A stretch of DNA of 64,000 nucleotides, taken from Diadophis punctatus similis. Its lineage: Eukaryota > Chordata > Lepidosauria > Squamata > Dipsadidae. The stretch is taken from the NCBI GenBank assembly GCA_023053685.1, contig JALIGW010000157.1, forward strand, positions 186,001-250,000, given 5' to 3'. This document shows, one piece after another, positions 49,595-62,153 of the stretch; positions within the stretch are counted from its first letter, which is position 1; every line of letters starts with the position of its first letter. Under the pieces are notes generated by a model. That model searched no databases. It saw nothing but the letters and a program-made list of their open reading frames with translations, and was not told where the DNA came from. A program made the translations under genes and the position numbers.

Positions 49595-52563
49595 GAGAAA
49601 TAAGGCGAATGCTGTGTTAGACCTTGGGCTAGCTCTTCAGGGAAGGCTTGGAATCGAAAATCAAGCGAGAATTCGGCTTTCCAGCCCATGGGGAACAGGA
49701 ATATGTGTTTCTTTTTCATTTCTGAGGTGTTTGTCAAAAGTGATGTTTTTGGGCTGAATTGAATCCTAAGGCGAATGCTGTGTTAGACTTTGGGCTAGCT
49801 TTTTCAGGGTAGGCTCGGAATCAAAAATCAAGCGAGAATTCAGCTTTCCAGCCTGTGGGGAACAGGAATATGTGTTTCATTTTCATTTCTGAGGTGTTTG
49901 TCAAAAGTGATGTTTTTGGGCTGAATTGAGAAATAAGGCGAATGCTGTGTTAGACCTTGGGCTAGCTCTTCAGGGAAAGGTCGGAATCAAAAATTGAGCG
50001 AGAATTCGGCTTTCCAGCCCGTGGGGAACAGGAATATGTGTTTCTTTTTCATTTCTGAGGTGTTTGCCAAAAGTGATGTTTTTGGGCTGAATTGAATCCT
50101 AAGGCGAATGCTGTGTTAGACTTTGGGCTAGCTTTTCAGGGTAGGCTCGGAATCAAAAATCAAGCGAGAATTCAGCTTTCCAGCCTGTGGGGAACAGGAA
50201 TATGTGTTTCATTTTCATTTCTGAGGTGTTTGTCAAAAGTGATGTTTTTGGGCTGAATTGAATCCTAAGTCGAATGCTGTGTTAGACTTTGGGCTAGCTT
50301 TTCAGGGTAGGCTCGGAATCAAAAATCAAGCGAGAATTCAGCTTTCCATCCTGTGGGGAACAGGAATATGTGTTTCATTTTCATTTCTGAGGTGTTTGTC
50401 AAAAGTGATGTTTTTGGGCTGAATTGAATCCTAAGGCGAATGCTGTGTTAGACTTTGGGCTAGCTTTTCAGGGTAGGCTCGGAATCAAAAATCAAGCGAG
50501 AATTCAGCTTTCCAGCCCGTGGGGAACAGGAATATGTGTTTCATTTTCATTTCTGAGGTGTTTGTCAAAAGTGATGTTTTTGGGCCGAATTGAGAAATAA
50601 GGCGAATGCTGTGTTAGACCTTGGGCTAGCTCTTCAGGGAAAGGTCAGAATCAAAAATCAAGCGAGAATTCGGCTTTCCAGCCTGTGCGGAACACGAATA
50701 TGTGTTTCATTTTCATTTCTGAGGTGTTTGTCAAAAGTCATGTTTTTTGGCTGAATTGAGAATGCTGTGTTAGACCTTGGGCTAGCTCTTCAGGGAAAGG
50801 TCGGAATCAAAAATTGAGCGAGAATTCGGCTTTCCAGCCCGTGGGGAACAGGAATATGTGTTTCTTTTTCATTTCTGAGGTGTTTGTCAAAAGTGATGTT
50901 TTTGGGCTGAATTGAGAAATAAGACGAATGCTGTGTTAGACCTTGCGTTAGCTCTTCAGGGAAAGGTCAGAATCAATAATCAAGCGAGAATTCGGCTTTC
51001 CAGCCCATGGGGAACAGGAATATGTGTTTCTTTTTCATTTCTGAGGTGTTTGTCAATAGTGATGTTTTTGGGCTGAATTGAATCCTAAGGCGAATGCTGT
51101 GTTAGACTTTGGGCTAGCTTTTCAGGGTAGGCTCGGAATCAAAAATCAAGCGAGAATTCAGCTTTCCAGCCTGTGGGGAACAGGAATATGTGTTTCATTT
51201 TCATTTCTGAGGTGTTTGTCAAAAGTGATGTTTTTGGGCTGAATTGAGAAATAAGGCGAATGCTGTGTTAGACCTTGGGCTAGCTCTTCAGGGAAAGGTC
51301 GGAATCAAAAATTGAGCGAGAATTCGGCTTTCCAGCCCGTGGGGAACAGGAATATGTGTTTCTTTTTCATTTCTGAGGTGTTTGCCAAAAGTGATGTTTT
51401 TGGGCTGAATTGAGAAATAAGGCGAATGCTGTGTTAGACCTTGGGCTAGGTCTTCAGGGAAAGGTCGGAATCAAAAATCAAGCGAGAATTCGGCTTTCCA
51501 GCCCATGGGGAACAGGAATATGTGTTTCTTTTTCATTTCTGAGGTGTTTGTCAAAAGTGATGTTTTTGGGCTGAATTGAATCCTAAGGCGAATGCTGTGT
51601 TAGACTTTGGGCTAGCTTTTCAGGGTAGGCTCGGAATCAAAAATCAAGCGAGAATTCAGCTTTCCAGCCTGTGGGGAACAGGAATATGTGTTTCATTTTC
51701 ATTTCTGAGGTGTTTGTCAAAAGTGATGTTTTTGGGCTGAATTGAGAAATAAGGCGAATGCTGTGTTAGACCTTGGGCTAGCTCTTCAGGGAAAGGTCGG
51801 AATCAAAAATCAAGCGAGAATTCGGCTTTCCAGCCTGTGCGGAACACGAATATGTGTTTCATTTTCATTTCTGAGGTGTTTGTCAAAAGTCATGTTTTTT
51901 GGCTGAATTGAGAATGCTGTGTTAGACCTTGGGCTAGCTCTTCAGGGAAAGGTCGGAATCAAAAATTGAGCGAGAATTCGGCTTTCCAGCCCGTGGGGAT
52001 CAGGAATATGTGTTTCTTTTTCATTTCTGAGGTGTTTGTCAAAAGTGATGTTTTTGGGCTGAATTGAGAAATAAGACGAATGCTGTGTTAGACCTTGCGC
52101 TAGCTCTTCAGGGAAAGGTCAGAATCAATAATCAAGCGAGAATTCGGCTTTCCAGCCCATGGGGAACAGGAATATGTGTTTCTTTTTCATTTCTGAGGTG
52201 TTTGTCAATAGTGATGTTTTTGGGCTGAATTGAATCCTAAGGCGAATGCTGTGTTAGACTTTGGGCTAGCTTTTCAGGGTAGGCTCGGAATCAAAAATCA
52301 AGCGAGAATTCAGCTTTCCAGCCTGTGGGGAACAGGAATATGTGTTTCATTTTCATTTCTGAGGTGTTTGTCAAAAGTGATGTTTTTGGGCTGAATTGAG
52401 AAATAAGGCGAATGCTGTGTTAGACCTTGGGCTAGCTCTTCAGGGAAAGGTCGGAATCAAAAATTGAGCGAGAATTCGGCTTTCCAGCCCGTGGGGAACA
52501 GGAATATGTGTTTCTTTTTCATTTCTGAGGTGTTTGTCAAAAGTGATGTTTTTGGGCTGAATT
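49595..52563. repeat. Domain II higher-order unit, 18-mer (2,969 bp)
   Basis: Order: K E G E V E B C D E G A E B C D E G, with two short copies and one extra t near 49,801. Private marks gcgttagc (50,945) and ggggatcagg (about 51,995) are repeated exactly 3,466 bp downstream. This identifies it as the left copy of a tandem duplication. Confidence 0.9.
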
Positions 52564-55500
52564 GAGAAATAAGGCGAATGCTGTGTTAGACCTTGGGCTA
52601 GCTCTTCAGGGAAGGCTTGGAATCGAAAATCAAGCGAGAATTCGGCTTTCCAGCCCATGGGGAACAGGAATATGTGTTTCTTTTTCATTTCTGAGGTGTT
52701 TGTCAAAAGTGATGTTTTTGGGCTGAATTGAATCCTAAGGCGAATGCTGTGTTAGACTTTGGGCTAGCTTTTCAGGGTAGGCTCGGAATCAAAAATCAAG
52801 CGAGAATTCAGCTTTCCAGCCTGTGGGGAACAGGAATATGTGTTTCATTTTCATTTCTGAGGTGTTTGCCAAAAGTGATGTTTTTGGGCTGAATTGAATC
52901 CTAAGTCGAATGCTGTGTTAGACTTTGGGCTAGCTTTTCAGGGTAGGCTCGGAATCAAAAATCAAGCGAGAATTCGGCTTTCCAGCCCATGGGGAACAGG
53001 AATATGTGTTTCTTTTTCATTTCTGAGGTGTTTGTCAAAAGTGATGTTTTTGGGCTGAATTGAATCCTAAGGCGAATGCTGTGTTAGACTTTGGGCTAGC
53101 TTTTCAGGGTAGGCTCGGAATCAAAAATCAAGCGAGAATTCAGCTTTCCAGCCTGTGGGGAACAGGAATATGTGTTTCATTTTCATTTCTGAGGTGTTTG
53201 CCAAAAGTGATGTTTTTGGGCTGAATTGAATCCTAAGTCGAATGCTGTGTTAGACTTTGGGCTAGCTTTTCAGGGTAGGCTCGGAATCAAAAATCAAGCG
53301 AGAATTCAGCTTTCCATCCTGTGGGGAACAGGAATATGTGTTTCATTTTCATTTCTGAGGTGTTTGTCAAAAGTGATGTTTTTGGGCTGAATTGAATCCT
53401 AAGTCGAATGCTGTGTTAGACCTTGGGCTAGCTCTTCAGGGAAAGGTCGGAATCAAAAATTGAGCGAGAATTCGGCTTTCCAGCCCGTGGGGAACAGGAA
53501 TATGTGTTTCTTTTTCATTTCTGAGGTGTTTGCCAAAAGTGATGTTTTTGGGCTGAATTGAATCCTAAGGCGAATGCTGTGTTAGACTTTGGGCTAGCTT
53601 TTCAGGGTAGGCTCGGAATCAAAAATCAAGCGAGAATTCAGCTTTCCAGCCTGTGGGGAACAGGAATATGTGTTTCATTTTCATTTCTGAGGTGTTTGTC
53701 AAAAGTGATGTTTTTGGGCTGAATTGAATCCTAAGTCGAATGCTGTGTTAGACTTTGGGCTAGCTTTTCAGGGTAGGCTCGGAATCAAAAATCAAGCGAG
53801 AATTCAGCTTTCCATCCTGTGGGGAACAGGAATATGTGTTTCATTTTCATTTCTGAGGTGTTTGTCAAAAGTGATGTTTTTGGGCTGAATTGAATCCTAA
53901 GGCGAATGCTGTGTTAGACTTTGGGCTAGCTTTTCAGGGTAGGCTCGGAATCAAAAATCAAGCGAGAATTCAGCTTTCCAGCCCGTGGGGAACAGGAATA
54001 TGTGTTTCATTTTCATTTCTGAGGTGTTTGTCAAAAGTGATGTTTTTGGGCCGAATTGAGAAATAAGGCGAATGCTGTGTTAGACCTTGGGCTAGCTCTT
54101 CAGGGAAAGGTCAGAATCAAAAATCAAGCGAGAATTCGGCTTTCCAGCCTGTGCGGAACACGAATATGTGTTTCATTTTCATTTCTGAGGTGTTTGTCAA
54201 AAGTCATGTTTTTTGGCTGAATTGAGAATGCTGTGTTAGACCTTGGGCTAGCTCTTCAGGGAAAGGTCGGAATCAAAAATTGAGCGAGAATTCGGCTTTC
54301 CAGCCCGTGGGGAACAGGAATATGTGTTTCTTTTTCATTTCTGAGGTGTTTGTCAAAAGTGATGTTTTTGGGCTGAATTGAGAAATAAGACGAATGCTGT
54401 GTTAGACCTTGCGTTAGCTCTTCAGGGAAAGGTCAGAATCAATAATCAAGCGAGAATTCGGCTTTCCAGCCCATGGGGAACAGGAATATGTGTTTCTTTT
54501 TCATTTCTGAGGTGTTTGTCAATAGTGATGTTTTTGGGCTGAATTGAATCCTAAGGCGAATGCTGTGTTAGACTTTGGGCTAGCTTTTCAGGGTAGGCTC
54601 GGAATCAAAAATCAAGCGAGAATTCAGCTTTCCAGCCTGTGGGGAACAGGAATATGTGTTTCATTTTCATTTCTGAGGTGTTTGTCAAAAGTGATGTTTT
54701 TGGGCTGAATTGAGAAATAAGGCGAATGCTGTGTTAGACCTTGGGCTAGCTCTTCAGGGAAAGGTCGGAATCAAAAATTGAGCGAGAATTCGGCTTTCCA
54801 GCCCGTGGGGAACAGGAATATGTGTTTCTTTTTCATTTCTGAGGTGTTTGCCAAAAGTGATGTTTTTGGGCTGAATTGAGAAATAAGGCGAATGCTGTGT
54901 TAGACCTTGGGCTAGGTCTTCAGGGAAAGGTCGGAATCAAAAATCAAGCGAGAATTCGGCTTTCCAGCCCATGGGGAACAGGAATATGTGTTTCTTTTTC
55001 ATTTCTGAGGTGTTTGTCAAAAGTGATGTTTTTGGGCTGAATTGAATCCTAAGGCGAATGCTGTGTTAGACTTTGGGCTAGCTTTTCAGGGTAGGCTCGG
55101 AATCAAAAATCAAGCGAGAATTCAGCTTTCCAGCCTGTGGGGAACAGGAATATGTGTTTCATTTTCATTTCTGAGGTGTTTGTCAAAAGTGATGTTTTTG
55201 GGCTGAATTGAGAAATAAGGCGAATGCTGTGTTAGACCTTGGGCTAGCTCTTCAGGGAAAGGTCGGAATCAAAAATCAAGCGAGAATTCGGCTTTCCAGC
55301 CTGTGCGGAACACGAATATGTGTTTCATTTTCATTTCTGAGGTGTTTGTCAAAAGTCATGTTTTTTGGCTGAATTGAGAATGCTGTGTTAGACCTTGGGC
55401 TAGCTCTTCAGGGAAAGGTCGGAATCAAAAATTGAGCGAGAATTCGGCTTTCCAGCCCGTGGGGATCAGGAATATGTGTTTCTTTTTCATTTCTGAGGTG

Positions 55501-56029
55501 TTTGTCAAAAGTGATGTTTTTGGGCTGAATTGAGAAATAAGACGAATGCTGTGTTAGACCTTGCGCTAGCTCTTCAGGGAAAGGTCAGAATCAATAATCA
55601 AGCGAGAATTCGGCTTTCCAGCCCATGGGGAACAGGAATATGTGTTTCTTTTTCATTTCTGAGGTGTTTGTCAATAGTGATGTTTTTGGGCTGAATTGAA
55701 TCCTAAGGCGAATGCTGTGTTAGACTTTGGGCTAGCTTTTCAGGGTAGGCTCGGAATCAAAAATCAAGCGAGAATTCAGCTTTCCAGCCTGTGGGGAACA
55801 GGAATATGTGTTTCATTTTCATTTCTGAGGTGTTTGTCAAAAGTGATGTTTTTGGGCTGAATTGAGAAATAAGGCGAATGCTGTGTTAGACCTTGGGCTA
55901 GCTCTTCAGGGAAAGGTCGGAATCAAAAATTGAGCGAGAATTCGGCTTTCCAGCCCGTGGGGAACAGGAATATGTGTTTCTTTTTCATTTCTGAGGTGTT
56001 TGTCAAAAGTGATGTTTTTGGGCTGAATT
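52564..56029. repeat. Domain II higher-order unit, 21-mer (3,466 bp)
   Basis: Order: K E V/x E V V/G E V E B C D E G A E B C D E G, with two short copies. From about 53,410 it repeats 49,940 onward. The monomers at 52,896 (V head with attcggc, cccatgg) and 53,394 (V head with a G body) are chimeric and mark the joins. Confidence 0.88.
53394..53559. repeat. Chimeric monomer V/G at a duplication join
   Basis: The head is gaatcctaagtcg (V). From accttggg it is a G copy with attgag, cccgtgg and tgccaaaag. The switch is at about 53,405-53,422. It is the left breakpoint of the second copy of the 3,466-bp duplication. Confidence 0.86.
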
Positions 56030-57192
56030 GAGAAATAAGGCGAATGCTGTGTTAGACCTTGGGCTAGCTCTTCAGGGAAGGCTTGGAATCGAAAATCAAG
56101 CGAGAATTCGGCTTTCCAGCCCATGGGGAACAGGAATATGTGTTTCTTTTTCATTTCTGAGGTGTTTGTCAAAAGTGATGTTTTTGGGCTGAATTGAATC
56201 CTAAGGCGAATGCTGTGTTAGACTTTGGGCTAGCTTTTCAGGGTAGGCTCGGAATCAAAAATCAAGCGAGAATTCAGCTTTCCAGCCTGTGGGGAACAGG
56301 AATATGTGTTTCATTTTCATTTCTGAGGTGTTTGTCAAAAGTGATGTTTTTGGGCTGAATTGAGAAATAAGGCGAATGCTGTGTTAGACCTTGGGCTAGC
56401 TCTTCAGGGAAAGGTCGGAATCAAAAATTGAGCGAGAATTCGGCTTTCCAGCCCGTGGGGAACAGGAATATGTGTTTCTTTTTCATTTCTGAGGTGTTTG
56501 TCAAAAGTGATGTTTTTGGGCTGAATTGAGAAATAAGGCGAATGCTGTGTTAGACCTTGGGCTAGCTCTTCAGGGAAAGGTCGGAATCAAAAATTGAGCG
56601 AGAATTCGGTTTTCCAGCCCGTGGGGAACAGGAATATGTGTTTCTTTTTCATTTCTGAGGTGTTTGTCAAAAGTGATGTTTTTGGGCTGAATTGAGAAAT
56701 AAGGCGAATGCTGTGTTAGACTTTGGGCTAGCTTTTCAGGGTAGGCTTGGAATCAAAAATCAAGCGAGAATTCAGCTTTCCAGCCTGTGGGGAACAGGAA
56801 TATGTGTTTCATTTTCATTTCTGAGGTGTTTGTCAAAAGTGATGTTTTTGGGCTGAATTGAGAAATAAGGCGAATGCTGTGTTAGACCTTGGGCTAGCTC
56901 TTCAGGGAAAGGTCGGAATCAAAAATTGAGCGAGAATTCGGCTTTCCAGCACCTTGGGGAACAGGAATATGTGTTTCTTTTTCATTTCTGAGGTGTTTGT
57001 CAAAAGTGATGTTTTTGGGCTGAATTGAGAAATAAGGCGAATGCTGTGTTAGACCTTGGGCTAGCTCTTCAGGGAAAGGTCGGAATCAAAAATTGAGCGA
57101 GAATTCGGCTTTCCAGCCCGTGGGGAACAGGAATATGTGTTTCTTTTTCATTTCTGAGGTGTTTGTCAAAAGTGATGTTTTTGGGCTGAATT
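56030..57192. repeat. Domain II higher-order unit, 7-mer (1,163 bp)
   Basis: Order: K E G G M G G. It has two marks: ggttttccag (about 56,608) in the second G, and cagcaccttgggg (about 56,947-56,959) with one inserted base in the G after M. Both recur 1,827 bp downstream. Confidence 0.9.
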
Positions 57193-59019
57193 GAGAAATA
57201 AGGCGAATGCTGTGTTAGACCTTGGGCTAGCTCTTCAGGGAAGGCTTGGAATCGAAAATCAAGCGAGAATTCGGCTTTCCAGCCCATGGGGAACAGGAAT
57301 ATGTGTTTCTTTTTCATTTCTGAGGTGTTTGTCAAAAGTGATGTTTTTGGGCTGAATTGAATCCTAAGGCGAATGCTGTGTTAGACTTTGGGCTAGCTTT
57401 TCAGGGTAGGCTCGGAATCAAAAATCAAGCGAGAATTCAGCTTTCCAGCCTGTGGGGAACAGGAATATGTGTTTCATTTTCATTTCTGAGGTGTTTGTCA
57501 AAAGTGATGTTTTTGGGCTGAATTGAATCCTAAGTCGAATGCTGTGTTAGACTTTGGGCTAGCTTTTCAGGGTAGGCTCGGAATCAAAAATCAAGCGAGA
57601 ATTCAGCTTTCCATCCTGTGGGGAACAGGAATATGTGTTTCATTTTCATTTCTGAGGTGTTTGTCAAAAGTGATGTTTTTGGGCTGAATTGAATCCTAAG
57701 GCGAATGCTGTGTTAGACTTTGGGCTAGCTTTTCAGGGTAGGCTCGGAATCAAAAATCAAGCGAGAATTCAGCTTTCCAGCCCGTGGGGAACAGGAATAT
57801 GTGTTTCATTTTCATTTCTGAGGTGTTTGTCAAAAGTGATGTTTTTGGGCCGAATTGAGAAATAAGGCGAATGCTGTGTTAGACCTTGGGCTAGCTCTTC
57901 AGGGAAAGGTCAGAATCAAAAATTGAGCGAGAATTCGGCTTTCCAGCCCATGGGGAACAGGAATATGTGTTTCTTTTTCATTTCTGAGGTGTTTGTCAAA
58001 AGTGATGTTTTTGGGCTGAATTGAATCCTAAGGCGAATGCTGTGTTAGACTTTGGGCTAGCTTTTCAGGGTAGGCTCGGAATCAAAAATCAAGCGAGAAT
58101 TCAGCTTTCCAGCCTGTGGGGAACAGGAATATGTGTTTCATTTTCATTTCTGAGGTGTTTGTCAAAAGTGATGTTTTTGGGCTGAATTGAGAAATAAGGC
58201 GAATGCTGTGTTAGACCTTGGGCTAGCTCTTCAGGGAAAGGTCGGAATCAAAAATTGAGCGAGAATTCGGCTTTCCAGCCCGTGGGGAAAAGGAATATGT
58301 GTTTCTTTTTCATTTCTGAGGTGTTTGTCAAAAGTGATGTTTTTGGGCTGAATTGAGAAATAAGGCGAATGCTGTGTTAGACCTTGGGCTAGCTCTTCAG
58401 GGAAAGGTCGGAATCAAAAATTGAGCGAGAATTCGGTTTTCCAGCCCGTGGGGAACAGGAATATGTGTTTCTTTTTCATTTCTGAGGTGTTTGTCAAAAG
58501 TGATGTTTTTGGGCTGAATTGAGAAATAAGGCGAATGCTGTGTTAGACTTTGGGCTAGCTTTTCAGGGTAGGCTTGGAATCAAAAATCAAGCGAGAATTC
58601 AGCTTTCCAGCCTGTGGGGAACAGGAATATGTGTTTCATTTTCATTTCTGAGGTGTTTGTCAAAAGTGATGTTTTTGGGCTGAATTGACAAATAAGGCGA
58701 ATGCTGTGTTAGACCTTGGGCTAGCTCTTCAGGGAAAGGTCGGAATCAAAAATTGAGCGAGAATTCGGCTTTCCAGCACCTTGGGGAACAGGAATATGTG
58801 TTTCTTTTTCATTTCTGAGGTGTTTGTCAAAAGTGATGTTTTTGGGCTGAATTGAGAAATAAGGCGAATGCTGTGTTAGACCTTGGGCTAGCTCTTCAGG
58901 GAAAGGTCGGAATCAAAAATTGAGCGAGAATTCGGCTTTCCAGCCCGTGGGGAACAGGAATATGTGTTTCTTTTTCATTTCTGAGGTGTTTGTCAAAAGT
59001 GATGTTTTTGGGCTGAATT
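57193..59019. repeat. Domain II higher-order unit, 11-mer (1,827 bp)
   Basis: Order: K E V E G E G G M G G. It repeats ggttttccag (about 58,435) and caccttgggg (about 58,777). Private marks are ggggaaaagg (about 58,285) and a gacaaataag head (58,687). Confidence 0.9.
57525..57690. repeat. Type monomer, class V
   Basis: Class V is an E copy with aagtcgaatg in the head and ttccatcctg in the middle. Related copies are at 44,978, 50,258, 53,228, 53,724 and 59,352. The copy at 63,306 has only the ttccatcc mark. Class V occurs only in Domain II. Confidence 0.88.
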
Positions 59020-62000
59020 GAGAAATAAGGCGAATGCTGTGTTAGACCTTGGGCTAGCTCTTCAGGGAAGGCTTGGAATCGAAAATCAAGCGAGAATTCG
59101 GCTTTCCAGCCCATGGGGAACAGGAATATGTGTTTCTTTTTCATTTCTGAGGTGTTTGTCAAAAGTGATGTTTTTGGGCTGAATTGAATCCTAAGGCGAA
59201 TGCTGTGTTAGACTTTGGGCTAGCTTTTCAGGGTAGGCTCGGAATCAAAAATCAAGCGAGAATTCAGCTTTCCAGCCTGTGGGGAACAGGAATATGTGTT
59301 TCATTTTCATTTCTGAGGTGTTTGTCAAAAGTGATGTTTTTGGGCTGAATTGAATCCTAAGTCGAATGCTGTGTTAGACTTTGGGCTAGCTTTTCAGGGT
59401 AGGCTCGGAATCAAAAATCAAGCGAGAATTCAGCTTTCCATCCTGTGGGGAACAGGAATATGTGTTTCATTTTCATTTCTGAGGTGTTTGTCAAAAGTGA
59501 TGTTTTTGGGCTGAATTGAATCCTAAGGCGAATGCTGTGTTAGACTTTGGGCTAGCTTTTCAGGGTAGGCTCGGAATCAAAAATCAAGCGAGAATTCAGC
59601 TTTCCAGCCCGTGGGGAACAGGAATATGTGTTTCATTTTCATTTCTGAGGTGTTTGTCAAAAGTGATGTTTTTGGGCCGAATTGAGAAATAAGGCGAATG
59701 CTGTGTTAGACCTTGGGCTAGCTCTTCAGGGAAAGGTCAGAATCAAAAATTGAGCGAGAATTCGGCTTTCCAGCCCATGGGGAACAGGAATATGTGTTTC
59801 TTTTTCATTTCTGAGGTGTTTGTCAAAAGTGATGTTTTTGGGCTGAATTGAATCCTAAGGCGAATGCTGTGTTAGACTTTGGGCTAGCTTTTCAGGGTAG
59901 GCTCGGAATCAAAAATCAAGCGAGAATTCAGCTTTCCAGCCTGTGGGGAACAGGAATATGTGTTTCATTTTCATTTCTGAGGTGTTTGTCAAAAGTGATG
60001 TTTTTGGGCTGAATTGAGAAATAAGGCGAATGCTGTGTTAGACCTTGGGCTAGCTCTTCAGGGAAAGGTCGGAATCAAAAATTGAGCGAGAATTCGGCTT
60101 TCCAGCCCGTGGGGAACAGGAATATGTGTTTCTTTTTCATTTCTGAGGTGTTTGTCAAAAGTGATGTTTTTGGGCTGAATTGAGAAATAAGGCGAATGCT
60201 GTGTTAGACCTTGGGCTAGCTCTTCAGGGAAAGGTCGGAATCAAAAATTGAGCGAGAATTCGGCTTTCCAGCCCGTGGGGAACAGGAATATGTGTTTCTT
60301 TTTCATTTCTGAGGTGTTTGTCAAAAGTGATGTTTTTGGGCTGAATTGAGAAATAAGGCGAATGCTGTGTTAGACTTTGGGCTAGCTTTTCAGGGTAGGC
60401 TTGGAATCAAAAATCAAGCGAGAATTCAGCTTTCCAGCCTGTGGGGAACAGGAATATGTGTTTCATTTTCATTTCTGAGGTGTTTGTCAAAAGTGATGTT
60501 TTTGGGCTGAATTGAGAAATAAGGCGAATGCTGTGTTAGACCTTGGGCTAGCTCTTCAGGGAAAGGTCGGAATCAAAAATTGAGCGAGAATTCGGCTTTC
60601 CAGCCCGTGGGGAACAGGAATATGTGTTTCTTTTTCATTTCTGAGGTGTTTGTCAAAAGTGATGTTTTTGGGCTGAATTGAGAAATAAGGCGAATGCTGT
60701 GTTAGACCTTGGGCTAGCTCTTCAGGGAAAGGTCGGAATCAAAAATTGAGCGAGAATTCGGCTTTCCAGCCCGTGGGGAACAGGAATATGTGTTTCTTTT
60801 TCATTTCTGAGGTGTTTGCCAAAAGTGATGTTTTTGGGCTGAATTGAGAAATAAGGCGAATGCTGTGTTAGACCTTGGGCTAGGTCTTCAGGGAAAGGTC
60901 GGAATCAAAAATCAAGCGAGAATTCGGCTTTCCAGCCTGTGGGGAACAGGAATATGTGTTTCTTTTTCATTTCTGAGGTGTTTGTCAAAAGTGATGTTTT
61001 TGGGCTGAATTGAGAAATAAGGCGAATGCTGTGTTAGACCTTGGGCTAGCTCTTCAGGGAAAGGTCGGAATCAAAAATCAAGCGAGAATTCGGCTTTCCA
61101 GCCTGTGCGGAACACGAATATGTGTTTCATTTTCATTTTGGAGGTGTTTGTCAAAAGTCATGTTTTTTGGCTGAATTGAGAATGCTGTGTTAGACCTTGG
61201 GCTAGCTCTTCAGGGAAAGGTCGGAATCAAAAATTGAGCGAGAATTCGGCTTTCCAGCCCGTGGGGAACAGGAATATGTGTTTCTTTTTCATTTCTGAGG
61301 TGTTTGTCAAAAGTGATGTTTTTGGGCTGAATTGAGAAATAAGGCGAATGCTGTGTTAGACCTTGGGCTAGCTCTTCAGGGAAAGGTCGGAATCAAAAAT
61401 CAAGCGAGAATTCGGCTTTCCAGCCTGTGCGGAACACGAATATGTGTTTCATTTTCATTTCTGAGGTGTTTGTCAAAAGTCATGTTTTTTGGCTGAATTG
61501 AGAATGCTGTGTTAGACCTTGGGCTAGCTCTTCAGGGAAAGGTCGGAATCAAAAATTGAGCGAGAATTCGGCTTTCCAGCCCGTGGGGAACAGGAATATG
61601 TGTTTCTTTTTCATTTCTGAGGTGTTTGTCAAAAGTGATGTTTTTGGGCTGAATTGAGAAATAAGACGAATGCTGTGTTAGACCTTGCGCTAGCTCTTCA
61701 GGGAAAGGTCAGAATCAATAATCAAGCGAGAATTCGGCTTTCCAGCCCATGGGGAACAGGAATATGTGTTTCTTTTTCATTTCTGAGGTGTTTGTCAATA
61801 GTGATGTTTTTGGGCTGAATTGAATCCTAAGGCGAATGCTGTGTTAGACTTTGGGCTAGCTTTTCAGGGTAGGCTCGGAATCAAAAATCAAGCGAGAATT
61901 CAGCTTTCCAGCCTGTGGGGAACAGGAATATGTGTTTCATTTTCATTTCTGAGGTGTTTGTCAAAAGTGATGTTTTTGGGCTGAATTGAGAAATAAGGCG

Positions 62001-62153
62001 AATGCTGTGTTAGACCTTGGGCTAGCTCTTCAGGGAAAGGTCGGAATCAAAAATTGAGCGAGAATTCGGCTTTCCAGCCCGTGGGGAACAGGAATATGTG
62101 TTTCTTTTTCATTTCTGAGGTGTTTGTCAAAAGTGATGTTTTTGGGCTGAATT
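59020..62153. repeat. Domain II higher-order unit, 19-mer (3,134 bp)
   Basis: Order: K E V E G E G G M G G A B C B C D E G, with two short copies. The first half continues the 11-mer pattern and the second half repeats the B-C dimer in tandem (61,012-61,499, then 61,334 onward). The B before 61,178 has a private catttt ggagg (about 61,138). Confidence 0.87.
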
